Below are positions 6,560 to 14,010 of a DNA stretch of 15,111 nt, piece by piece. Location: positions 1 to 15,111 of the forward strand of contig JAHHTT010000053.1 in assembly GCA_020024465.1 (NCBI GenBank), written 5' to 3'. This DNA comes from Odoribacter sp. GTDB taxonomy: Bacteria > Bacteroidota > Bacteroidia > Bacteroidales > Marinifilaceae. A model generated the notes under the pieces. That model had not been told where the DNA came from. It was given only the letters and a program-made list of their open reading frames with translations, and searched no databases. Position 1 is the first letter of the stretch. Each line of letters begins with the position of its first letter. The position numbers were made by a program, and so were the translations under genes.

Positions 6560-7155
6560 TTGTATTTTGTTTTTAAGTAGGCATAGAGTACTTTGTGTAG
6601 CAGGGCGGCTTGTGTGTATTCCGTGTCCGGAAGATCGGCATTAGTTTCAATGGTGTTGCAGACATCTATGATTTGTTCGTCATGCTCAAGGAAGTCTGGC
6701 GCGTGTTTTTCCAGATGGAATATGTCGGCAAGTTGCATTTTTTCTATGCATTCCAAAGCCAGATTGCGGGCTTGGAGCATATGTTCTTTGCGATAGGCTG
6801 CAAGGAATACTTCAATGATAGAATCAGTAAAGTAGTCGCAAAAATAATGTAGTAACAGTAGCCGGCGCTTGTAGTGTTCGGGTGTTGCTTTTTCTCCGGC
6901 AATCAATGTACTGAGAGCCATATAGGCCAATTCTGCCGTTTCGATGCTTTCCTCTTCTTCCTGATCGAGTTCGAGCAGGAGGGTTTTGTAGAGTCCATCG
7001 GCATATTTCTCTGTTGTAGAGGAATCTAACAGTTGTAGATAGTATTTCTTGCGATTGCTCATCAAAGTTCGGAGCACAGTCTGAAGGTCATGACGGTTGC
7101 CGGTCTGGCAGTGTATATTGATGAGTTCAAGAAGTTCTTTCAGATTATTGTTCAT
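6550..7155 (-). CDS. Uncharacterised all-helical protein coupled to thiL
   Basis: I do not recognise this 201-residue protein. It has no signal peptide or membrane segment, and looks cytosolic and almost wholly alpha-helical with an acidic stretch (LDQEEEESIETAE, about 63-75). The heptad-like leucine spacing and repeated helix pairs suggest a helical-repeat or bundle fold. Apart from scattered Cys and His residues there is no catalytic motif I can name. Its ATG overlaps the thiL stop as ATGA, so translation is very likely coupled to thiL. The C terminus (KTKYKKN) is encoded by the A tract of the shared terminator, and its TGA stop lies in the hairpin. A role connected with thiamine is only a guess from position. 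Confidence 0.8.
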   Translation of the reverse strand: MNNNLKELLELINIHCQTGNRHDLQTVLRTLMSNRKKYYLQLLDSSTTEKYADGLYKTLLLELDQEEEESIETAELAYMALSTLIAGEKATPEHYKRRLLLLHYFCDYFTDSIIEVFLAAYRKEHMLQARNLALECIEKMQLADIFHLEKHAPDFLEHDEQIIDVCNTIETNADLPDTEYTQAALLHKVLYAYLKTKYKKN

Positions 7156-8207
7156 GATTTTTTTTCTTCGTTTTTTTCAGTCGTGGTGAAGTTTGTCCAA
7201 CCTTGTGCTTTTAGTTCGAATGTATTTCCATCACGGGTTGTCATTTGGTAACCATTGCTGGCTTTGCAGGTGTGACCGATAACACTGATACTGGGGAGGG
7301 CTGTCAGTAAATCGTATTTATCTAATGGTGCTGTAAATAAAAGTTCATAATCTTCACCACCGGAAAGAGCACAGACCGTGGCATTCATGTTCAGTTCTTC
7401 TGCCATTTTGAATGTCTGATAGTCAATTGGGATTTTTTCTTCATAGATGTTGCAGCCGATTCCGGAATCTTTACAGATGTGCATGATTTCTGATGCAAGG
7501 CCGTCCGATACGTCTATCATTGCTGTTGGACGTATGTTTTTTTCCCGGAGTAATTCAATGATGTCTTTGCGTGCTTCCGGTTTGAGTTGGCGCTCAAGAA
7601 TGTATTCGTATCCGGTAAAATCCGGCTGGACTTTTTTGTCTCCTTGAAATACTACTTTTTCGCGTTCCAGCAATTGTAGTCCCATATAGGCTGCTCCTAA
7701 GTCTCCGCTGACGCAGATGAGTTGGTTTTCACAAGCGGTATTGCGATAGATGATGTCTTCTTCGTTGGCTTCTCCCAAAACGGTAATGCTGATGCATAAG
7801 CCTGTTTTGGAAGAGGTGGTGTCTCCTCCTACAAGATCAATACCGTAGTGTTCACAAGCAAGATATATGCCGGAGTACAATTCTTCAAGATTTTCTACAG
7901 AAAAGTAATTGGAAACGGCAAGTGCAACTGTGATTTGTCGGGGAGTGCCGTTCATGGCATAGATGTCGCTGGCATTAACAGCGACAGATTTGTAGCCCAA
8001 GTGTTTTAGAGGAGTGTAGGTCAGATCGAAGTGTATGTTTTGTATTAACATGTCAGTGCTGACAAGTATTTTCTTTTGATGATAGTCGAGTACGGCTGCA
8101 TCATCACCGACTCCTTTGAGGGTGGAATTGTTTTTATGTTTGATATTACGGGTGAGGAGGTCTATCAGGCCGAACTCTCCCAACGTTGATAATTCAGTAT
8201 ATTTCAT
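7152..8207 (-). CDS. thiL: Thiamine-monophosphate kinase
   Basis: ThiL phosphorylates thiamine monophosphate with ATP to thiamine pyrophosphate, the last step of the pathway. The 351 residues (E. coli: 325) belong to the PurM/ThiL superfamily. Visible motifs are GVGDDAAVL (32-40, metal-binding Asp35 and Asp36), STDML (50-54), GGDTTSS (127-133), IDVSDGL (231-237) and SGGEDYELLF (282-291). The Glu/Lys-rich C-terminal tail (about 343-351) is a short extension. The ATG at 8207 is preceded by an A-rich leader with no Shine-Dalgarno sequence. The gene starts a two-gene operon and is divergent from sufB. I see no TPP riboswitch, but the leader can fold (see the separate entry). Confidence 0.94.
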   Translation of the reverse strand: MKYTELSTLGEFGLIDLLTRNIKHKNNSTLKGVGDDAAVLDYHQKKILVSTDMLIQNIHFDLTYTPLKHLGYKSVAVNASDIYAMNGTPRQITVALAVSNYFSVENLEELYSGIYLACEHYGIDLVGGDTTSSKTGLCISITVLGEANEEDIIYRNTACENQLICVSGDLGAAYMGLQLLEREKVVFQGDKKVQPDFTGYEYILERQLKPEARKDIIELLREKNIRPTAMIDVSDGLASEIMHICKDSGIGCNIYEEKIPIDYQTFKMAEELNMNATVCALSGGEDYELLFTAPLDKYDLLTALPSISVIGHTCKASNGYQMTTRDGNTFELKAQGWTNFTTTEKNEEKKS

Positions 8208-8236
8208 ATTTGCATTTTCTTTTTGTTATAATATAA

Positions 8237-8298
8237 AAGATGTGAAATCCGCATGCGAAACAAATAAAATTGCTTGAGATATTTGCCGGATACATCTT
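8237..8298 (-). promoter_or_regulatory. Structured 5' leader of thiL, possible regulatory hairpin
   Basis: Read on the minus strand, AAGATGTATCCG (complement of 8287-8298) can pair with CGGAT and ACATCTT (complements of 8247-8251 and 8237-8243). This gives 12 base pairs interrupted by one three-base bulge. Inside it, GCAAAT and ATTTGT form a second helix. The first paired base lies about where transcription from the TATCTTTG element should start, so the fold would occupy the 5' end of the mRNA. TTTTATATT follows the stem, resembling a weak attenuator. It matches no riboswitch class I know. Confidence 0.35.
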
Positions 8299-8302
8299 GA
8301 TG

Positions 8303-8310
8303 CAAAGATA
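8303..8310 (-). promoter_or_regulatory. Putative -7 element of thiL promoter
   Basis: TATCTTTG on the minus strand is an exact TAnnTTTG match about 96 bases before the thiL ATG. No TTTG or TTG lies at the right distance upstream, so the call rests on the -7 box alone. Confidence 0.4.
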
Positions 8311-8350
8311 TAGATTTTTTGTATTCAGATAGATATTTGAATAATTTTCG

Positions 8351-8358
8351 TACTTTTG
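8351..8358 (+). promoter_or_regulatory. Putative -7 element of suf operon promoter
   Basis: TACTTTTG is an exact TAnnTTTG match 34 bases before the sufB ATG, giving a short leader. The nearest upstream TTTG (8336-8339) is only 11 bases away and no good -33 element is visible. A weak -33 may mean that an activator is needed, but that is inference. The divergent thiL element lies 40 bases to the left. Confidence 0.45.
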
Positions 8359-8392
8359 CCTTATCAATGTAATTTTTGGAAGTTAAACCATT

Positions 8393-9826
8393 ATGGACAA
8401 TATTATAGAGGAAGTAACCGGAGGCGAATATAAATATGGATTTGTAACAAATGTTGAAACCGATACTATCGCCAAAGGTTTGAACGAGGATGTTATCCGG
8501 ACGATTTCTGCCAAGAAAGAGGAACCGGAATGGTTGCTGGAATTTCGTTTGCAGGCTTATCGCAAATGGCAGATGATGGAAATGCCACAGTGGGCACAAT
8601 TAGATATTCCGGAAATAGATTATCAGAATATTGTGTATTATGCTGCACCGAAACAGAAAGCGGATAAAAAATGGGAAGACGTTGACCCCGAATTAAAGAA
8701 GACATTCGATAAGTTGGGAATTCCGTTGACGGAGCAATTGGCTTTGTCCGGAGTGGCTGTGGATGCTGTAATGGACAGTGTGTCGGTGAAGACGACTTTT
8801 AAAGATACTTTGGCAGAGCGAGGTGTGATTTTCTGTTCATTTTCTGAAGCTGTCAAGAATCATCCTGATCTGATAAAGAAATATTTGGGAACTGTAGTGC
8901 CTTATACAGACAATTATTTTGCAGCGCTGAATTCTGCTGTGTTCAGTGACGGTTCGTTTGTATATATTCCAAGAGGAGTGCGCTGCCCTATGGAATTATC
9001 TACTTATTTCCGTATCAATGCACAGAATACCGGACAGTTTGAACGTACGTTGATTGTGGCTGAAGATGAGGCCTATGTAAGTTATCTGGAAGGGTGTACG
9101 GCTCCGCAGAGGGATGAAAACCAATTGCATGCTGCAATTGTGGAAATTATTGTAGAAAAAAATGCAGAAGTAAAGTATAGTACGGTGCAGAACTGGTATC
9201 CTGGAGATAAGGAAGGGAAAGGTGGTATTTATAATTTTGTAACAAAGCGAGGTCTATGTCGTGGAGAAAATTCTAAATTGATTTGGGCTCAGGTGGAAAC
9301 CGGTTCGGCTATTACTTGGAAGTATCCGAGTACGGTGTTGAAAGGAGATGGTTCGGTGAGTGAATTTTATTCGGTAGCAGTGACAAATAATTATCAGCAG
9401 GCTGATACCGGTACGAAAATGATTCATATTGGCAATAATACCAGAAGCCGTATTGTGTCAAAGGGTATTTCCGCAGGATTTAGCAGCAATTCGTATCGTG
9501 GCAAGGTGAAGGTTGTGAAGGGATGTCAGAATGCCCGTAACTATTCTCAATGCGATTCATTGTTGTTGGGAGATAAGTGTGGTGCACATACCTTTCCTTA
9601 TCTTGAAATTGAGAATCCGACAGCGCAAGTGGAACATGAAGCTACAACCTCGAAAATTGGCGAGGATCAGATTTTTTATTGTAACCAGAGAGGTATTTCT
9701 ACAGAGGATGCCGTTGGTTTGATTATTAAAGGATATGCCGGAGACGTTTTGAACAAGATGCCGATGGAGTTTGCAGTGGAAGCTCAAAAGTTGTTGCAAA
9801 TCAGTTTAGAAGGATCAGTCGGATAG
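8393..9826 (+). CDS. sufB: Fe-S cluster assembly scaffold protein SufB
   Basis: SufB is the core scaffold of the SufBC2D complex, on which Fe-S clusters are built from persulfide sulfur passed on by SufE. The 477 residues (E. coli: 495) cover the full family length. The C-terminal beta-helix and helical region is highly conserved: QCDSLLLGDKCGAHTFPYLE (386-405) holds Cys387, equivalent to E. coli Cys405, and VEHEATTSKIGEDQIFYC (413-430) holds Glu416, equivalent to E. coli Glu434. The protein ends AQKLLQISLEGSVG as SufB proteins do. The ATG at 8393 directly precedes the conserved N-terminal helices. It is the first gene of the operon and lies 19 bases before sufC. Confidence 0.96.
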   Translation: MDNIIEEVTGGEYKYGFVTNVETDTIAKGLNEDVIRTISAKKEEPEWLLEFRLQAYRKWQMMEMPQWAQLDIPEIDYQNIVYYAAPKQKADKKWEDVDPELKKTFDKLGIPLTEQLALSGVAVDAVMDSVSVKTTFKDTLAERGVIFCSFSEAVKNHPDLIKKYLGTVVPYTDNYFAALNSAVFSDGSFVYIPRGVRCPMELSTYFRINAQNTGQFERTLIVAEDEAYVSYLEGCTAPQRDENQLHAAIVEIIVEKNAEVKYSTVQNWYPGDKEGKGGIYNFVTKRGLCRGENSKLIWAQVETGSAITWKYPSTVLKGDGSVSEFYSVAVTNNYQQADTGTKMIHIGNNTRSRIVSKGISAGFSSNSYRGKVKVVKGCQNARNYSQCDSLLLGDKCGAHTFPYLEIENPTAQVEHEATTSKIGEDQIFYCNQRGISTEDAVGLIIKGYAGDVLNKMPMEFAVEAQKLLQISLEGSVG

Positions 9827-9845
9827 TTATAAAATTGAATGAGTT

Positions 9846-10598
9846 ATGTTGAAGATAAAAAATTTACATGCCTCTGTTGATGGCAAAGAGATATTGAAGG
9901 GAATCAATTTGGAAATTAATGATGGTGAAATCCATGCAATCATGGGGCCGAATGGTGCGGGGAAAAGTACTTTGTCTTCAGTGTTGACAGGACGGGAACG
10001 TTTTGTAGTCACTGAAGGTGAAATTGAATTTAACGGAAAAAATCTGTTGAATATGCCGGCGGAAGACCGTGCACGTGAAGGTATTTTTATGAGTTTTCAA
10101 TATCCAGTGGAAATCCCGGGAGTAAGTACCGTGAATTTTCTGAAAACTGCGGTGAATGAAATTTGTAAATATCGGGGAAAAACTCCTTATTCGGCAGGTG
10201 ATTTTTTGAAAATGATCCGTCAGAAAATGGAGTTGGTAGGTATTGATAATAAGTTGTTGAACCGTTCGCTGAATGAAGGTTTTTCGGGAGGAGAAAAGAA
10301 GAAAAATGAAATTTTCCAGATGGCTGTTCTGGAGCCGAAATTGGCGATTCTGGATGAAACCGATTCGGGGTTGGATATCGATGCCCTGCGTATTGTCGCC
10401 AATGGGGTGAATAAGTTGAAACGTCCCGATAATTCTGCGATTGTAATTACTCACTATCAGCGTTTGTTGGATTATATTGTGCCGGATATTGTCCATGTGT
10501 TGTACGATGGGCGGATTGTTAAGACTGCCGGTAAAGAGCTTGTGGCAGAATTGGAAGAGAAGGGATATGATTGGATTAAGGAGGAGTTGAGGGGATAA
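9846..10598 (+). CDS. sufC: Fe-S cluster assembly ATPase SufC
   Basis: SufC is the ABC-type ATPase subunit of SufBC2D. It is soluble, not a transporter, and its dimerisation on ATP binding opens the SufB-SufD interface for cluster assembly. In its 250 residues one sees Walker A GPNGAGKST (34-42, Lys40), the Q-loop region FMSFQYPVEIPG (81-92), the signature SGGEKKKNE (147-155), Walker B LAILDETDSGLD (166-177) and the H-loop His203 in VITHYQRLL. The SGGEKKK signature and ETDSGLDIDAL are typical of SufC rather than of transport ATPases. It lies between sufB and sufD with gaps of 19 and 8 bases. Confidence 0.96.
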   Translation: MLKIKNLHASVDGKEILKGINLEINDGEIHAIMGPNGAGKSTLSSVLTGRERFVVTEGEIEFNGKNLLNMPAEDRAREGIFMSFQYPVEIPGVSTVNFLKTAVNEICKYRGKTPYSAGDFLKMIRQKMELVGIDNKLLNRSLNEGFSGGEKKKNEIFQMAVLEPKLAILDETDSGLDIDALRIVANGVNKLKRPDNSAIVITHYQRLLDYIVPDIVHVLYDGRIVKTAGKELVAELEEKGYDWIKEELRG

Positions 10599-10606
10599 AT
10601 GTTTAA

Positions 10607-11983
10607 ATGAATAAACGTATCAATGATATGGTTGAAAAAATAAATGCCGATTTTGCAACGCTTTTTAAAGAGGGATATGCGCAGTTGGAGGCGGGATGTG
10701 GAATGAGGATGAATGGAGCGCGACAGGAAGCTTTTAAGAAGTTTATGGAACTGGGAGGCATTCCTCATGAAAAAGAAGATTATATGTATGCAAACTTGTT
10801 GCCGGTGTTTGGAAAGAATTATAATGTTGTTCTAAAATATATTCCGCAGGAGGTCGATATGAACGAAGTGTTCCGATGTTCTGTGACCGACATGGCAACA
10901 ACTCCTATTCTGACCGTGAATGGATGGTGGTTTGCAGATAATTTGGTGAATGAATTGCCAGAAGAGGTGGTTGTGTGCAGTATGCGGGAGGCCAGTTTAA
11001 GATATCCGGATGTTTTCTTAGAGCATTATAATAAATATGCTATAGCAGCGAAACAGGATGGTTTGGTGTCGTTGAATACGGCTTTTGCGCAAGACGGGGT
11101 GTTCGTATATGTGCCGGACGAGGTGGTATTGGAACGTCCATTGCAGATAATTAATTTATTGAGAGCTAAAGGTGATTTGATGTGTTACCAACGCAATATG
11201 ATTGTGTTGGGACGGCATGCGAAAGTTACGATGCTGGTGTGCGACCATACTTTATCCAATCAGAATTTTCTGATGAATAATGTAACAGAGGTGCATATGG
11301 GAGACAGTGCTCACTTGGATTATTATCAGGTGCAGAATCAGCACATGGGGGCTTCACAGATTAATTCACTGTTTGTGTCAGAGTGTCGTAATTCAGTGTT
11401 TGACAGTAATATATTGACATTAAATGGTGGATTTATCCGTAATAATATGTATGTATCCTTGAATGGTGAAGGTGGAGAAAGTAATTTATACGGTATGTAT
11501 ATTATGGATAAGAATCAGGTTGTTGACAATTATTCAAATATTGATCATATTGCTCCGCATTGTGTTAGCAATGAACTGTTTAAAGGAGTGATGGATGATT
11601 CTGCATTGGCTAATTTTAGTGGTCGTATCCGTGTCCGTCCGAATGCGCAGAAGACGGAAGCTTATCAGGCAAACAATAATTTGTTGTTGTCTGACACAGC
11701 CAGAGTGAATAGCAAGCCGCAGTTGGTGATTGATGCTGATGATGTGAAATGTAGTCACGGAGCTTCTGTCGGACAGATAGACGAAGAGGCAATGTTTTAT
11801 TTGCGTTCGCGAGGTATCGGTAAAGATGAAGCTCGTATGATGATGATGTTCGGATTTGCTCACGATATTATTCAGCATGTGAAATTAGAGCCATTGCGTG
11901 ATAAAATTGACGACTTGATTGAAAAGAGATTGAGGGGAGAGTTGTCGAAGTGTTACAATTGTATGTTGCAATGTAAAAAGTAA
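10607..11983 (+). CDS. sufD: Fe-S cluster assembly protein SufD
   Basis: SufD pairs with SufB through its C-terminal helices and is needed for iron entry. The 458 residues show the family core KPQLVIDADDVKCSHGASVG (370-389), with His384 equivalent to E. coli His360, followed by FYLRSRGI (397-404). N-terminal homology is weak, as is normal. The protein ends in a Cys-rich tail, LSKCYNCMLQCKK, with Cys449, Cys452 and Cys456 (C-x2-C-x3-C); as far as I recall E. coli SufD lacks this. The tail could bind metal or persulfide, but this is inference. The gene follows sufC by 8 bases and precedes sufS by 15. Confidence 0.94.
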   Translation: MNKRINDMVEKINADFATLFKEGYAQLEAGCGMRMNGARQEAFKKFMELGGIPHEKEDYMYANLLPVFGKNYNVVLKYIPQEVDMNEVFRCSVTDMATTPILTVNGWWFADNLVNELPEEVVVCSMREASLRYPDVFLEHYNKYAIAAKQDGLVSLNTAFAQDGVFVYVPDEVVLERPLQIINLLRAKGDLMCYQRNMIVLGRHAKVTMLVCDHTLSNQNFLMNNVTEVHMGDSAHLDYYQVQNQHMGASQINSLFVSECRNSVFDSNILTLNGGFIRNNMYVSLNGEGGESNLYGMYIMDKNQVVDNYSNIDHIAPHCVSNELFKGVMDDSALANFSGRIRVRPNAQKTEAYQANNNLLLSDTARVNSKPQLVIDADDVKCSHGASVGQIDEEAMFYLRSRGIGKDEARMMMMFGFAHDIIQHVKLEPLRDKIDDLIEKRLRGELSKCYNCMLQCKK

Positions 11984-11998
11984 AAAATATAGAAGACC

Positions 11999-13222
11999 AT
12001 GTTTGATGTAGAAAAAGTCAGGGCTGATTTTCCGATATTGGAAGAGAAGGTGTATGGGAAGCGGTTGGTGTATCTTGATAATGGTGCTACGTCACAACGT
12101 CCACGTCGGGTCGTGGAGAAGATGACGGAGTATTATCTCCGTTATAATTCGAATGTTCATCGGGGAGTGCATTTTTTGAGTAATAAATGTACGGATGCAA
12201 ATGAAGAGGCTCGGGAGACGGTCAGGCATTTTATTAATGCAATGTCGGATGAAGAGGTGATTTTTACTCGCGGTACGACTGAGAGTATTAATCTGGTGGC
12301 CTTTTCTTTTGGAGAGACATTCATCGGTAAAGGGGATGAAATTGTGGTCACAGAGATGGAACATCATGCCAACATTGTGCCGTGGCAGATGTTATGTCAG
12401 CGGAAAGGAGCTGTCTTGAAGGTGATTCCCTTTAAAAATAATGGAGAGTTGGATTTGTCAAAGTTGGATGAGTTATTGACGGATCGAGTGAAGTTGGTGG
12501 GAGTGGCGTATGTTTCTAATGTTTTGGGGACCGTCAATCCGGTGGAGCAGATTATTCGTCGGGCTCATGCTGTCGGAGCAAAGGTGCTGGTAGACGGGGC
12601 ACAGGCGATTCAGCATATTCCGATAGATGTGCAGGCTTTAGATTGTGACTTTTTTGTGTTTTCAGGTCATAAAATATATGGTCCGACTGGAGTGGGAGTT
12701 TTATATGGTAAAAAAGCTTTATTGGAGGAGATGATTCCATGGCAGGGAGGTGGTGAGATGATAAAGGAAGTGAGGTTTGAAAGGACTGTTTATAATGATC
12801 TTCCTTTTAAGTTTGAGGCTGGTACTCCTGATTTTATAGGAGTAATTGGATTAGGAGAGGCAATTGAGTATGTAAAAGAGATAGGATTGCAGGAGATTGC
12901 AGATTATGAACATGATTTGTTACAATATGCGATGTCTCACATGAGGGAAATTCCAGGACTACACTTTTGGGGAGAGGCAAGCGTAAAATCGTCTGTGATT
13001 TCTTTTGGATTGGGAGAGTTGCATCATTCTGATGTAGGAATATTGCTTGATAAGTTGGGAATTGCTGTAAGAACCGGCCAGTTATGCGCAGAGCCTACTA
13101 TGCAGCATTTTGGAGTGACGGGAATGGTGAGGGCATCGTTGGGAATGTATAATACGCGGGAAGAAATTGATATGCTTTGTGAAGGCTTGCGAAAAGTTGT
13201 CAAAATGTTTGGCTTGAAATGA
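11999..13222 (+). CDS. sufS: Cysteine desulfurase SufS
   Basis: SufS is a group II PLP-dependent cysteine desulfurase that releases sulfur from cysteine as an enzyme persulfide and hands it to SufE. The 407 residues (E. coli: 406) include EMEHHANIVPWQ (119-130) with the PLP-stacking His123, VLVDGAQA (196-203) with Asp199, the Schiff-base lysine Lys225 in FSGHKIYGPTG (221-231), and the catalytic Cys363 in RTGQLCAEP (358-366). E. coli SufS has two histidines just before the catalytic cysteine; here they are Gln and Leu. The EAGTPDFIG segment (273-281) and the operon context favour SufS over IscS or kynureninase relatives. Confidence 0.95.
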   Translation: MFDVEKVRADFPILEEKVYGKRLVYLDNGATSQRPRRVVEKMTEYYLRYNSNVHRGVHFLSNKCTDANEEARETVRHFINAMSDEEVIFTRGTTESINLVAFSFGETFIGKGDEIVVTEMEHHANIVPWQMLCQRKGAVLKVIPFKNNGELDLSKLDELLTDRVKLVGVAYVSNVLGTVNPVEQIIRRAHAVGAKVLVDGAQAIQHIPIDVQALDCDFFVFSGHKIYGPTGVGVLYGKKALLEEMIPWQGGGEMIKEVRFERTVYNDLPFKFEAGTPDFIGVIGLGEAIEYVKEIGLQEIADYEHDLLQYAMSHMREIPGLHFWGEASVKSSVISFGLGELHHSDVGILLDKLGIAVRTGQLCAEPTMQHFGVTGMVRASLGMYNTREEIDMLCEGLRKVVKMFGLK

Positions 13223-13240
13223 GAAATTATTTAAAATGAA

Positions 13241-13663
13241 ATGAAAACAATTCAGGAAATAGAGAGCGAAGTTATAAATGAATTTGCTGTATTTGATGAT
13301 TGGATGGATAAGTATGCTTATCTGATAGAGATTGGGAATGGTATAGAGGGAATGGATGAGAAGCATAAGATAGATGATAATTTGATTAAAGGTTGTCAGT
13401 CAAGAGTTTGGTTTTATGCGGAAATGAAAGACGGTTTGCTTTTTTTTGAAGCAGACAGTGATGCTATAATTACAAAAGGAATTGCGGGATTGTTGATTCG
13501 AGTATTTTCCGGGCAGAAACCTCAGGAAATATTAGATGCGGATTTGAAGTTTATCGATGCAATTGGTTTGACTCAGCATCTTTCTCCGACACGCTCTAAT
13601 GGTTTGTTGTCAATGGTAAAGCAGATAAAAATGTATGCATTAGCATTTAGTGCAAAGAAATAG
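13241..13663 (+). CDS. sufE: Sulfur acceptor protein SufE
   Basis: SufE takes the persulfide from SufS and carries it to SufB. The 140-residue protein has the family layout: N-terminal helices with FDDWMDKYAYLIEIG (18-32), then the active-site loop NLIKGCQSRVWF (47-58) with Cys52, equivalent to E. coli Cys51. Later come GIAGLLIRVFSGQKPQEIL and LTQHLSPTRSNGL, the latter typical of SufE. The ATG at 13241 is the second of two close ATGs; the earlier one, at 13236, is out of frame. It sits 18 bases after sufS, matching its partnership with that enzyme. Confidence 0.95.
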   Translation: MKTIQEIESEVINEFAVFDDWMDKYAYLIEIGNGIEGMDEKHKIDDNLIKGCQSRVWFYAEMKDGLLFFEADSDAIITKGIAGLLIRVFSGQKPQEILDADLKFIDAIGLTQHLSPTRSNGLLSMVKQIKMYALAFSAKK

Positions 13664-13679
13664 TGTAATGTACTGAAGT

Positions 13680-13994
13680 ATGAGTGATAATATAACAAAG
13701 AGTCTGATTATAGAGAAATTAAGTACGGTATACGATCCGGAAATTCCAGTGAATATTTGGGATTTGGGATTGGTGTATGATATTGAATTTACGATACCTG
13801 GAGAGGTGATTATCCATATGACTTTGACTGCTCCAGGGTGTCCGATTGCGGATGAACTTGTACAGCAGGTGCATGATGTTGTGATGGAAGTGAATGGAAT
13901 AAAGGCTGTGACTGTAAATCTTGTTTTTGAACCGATATGGACTCCCGAGCGTATGAGCGAAACTGCAAAGTTGGAATTGGGATTTGATATTTAG
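13680..13994 (+). CDS. DUF59 (MIP18 family) protein, SufT-like Fe-S maturation factor
   Basis: This 104-residue protein belongs to the MIP18/DUF59 family, which includes bacterial SufT and PaaD and eukaryotic CIA2. The signatures are VYDPEIPVNIWDLGLVYDIE (17-36), TLTAPGCPIADEL (49-61) with a conserved Cys in the PGCP loop, and the C-terminal WTPERMSETAK motif. Family members act in Fe-S cluster maturation or transfer. The location as sixth gene of a suf operon, 16 bases after sufE, supports that role. PaaD itself works with phenylacetyl-CoA monooxygenase, which is absent here. The exact target proteins are unknown. Confidence 0.9.
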   Translation: MSDNITKSLIIEKLSTVYDPEIPVNIWDLGLVYDIEFTIPGEVIIHMTLTAPGCPIADELVQQVHDVVMEVNGIKAVTVNLVFEPIWTPERMSETAKLELGFDI

Positions 13995-14010
13995 AGAATA
14001 TATTTCAGTG

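Noticed and set aside
8250..8257. CGCATGCG palindrome as an operator between thiL and sufB.
   Set aside because: Eight bases is short, no second copy is present, and it falls inside the larger leader fold.
8208..8392. TPP riboswitch upstream of thiL.
   Set aside because: The conserved TPP aptamer core sequences (CTGAGA and the second conserved strand) are not present on the minus strand.
9838..9846. Alternative ATG at 9838 for sufC.
   Set aside because: It is out of frame with the SufC sequence. The ATG at 9846 opens the conserved MLKIKNLHA start.
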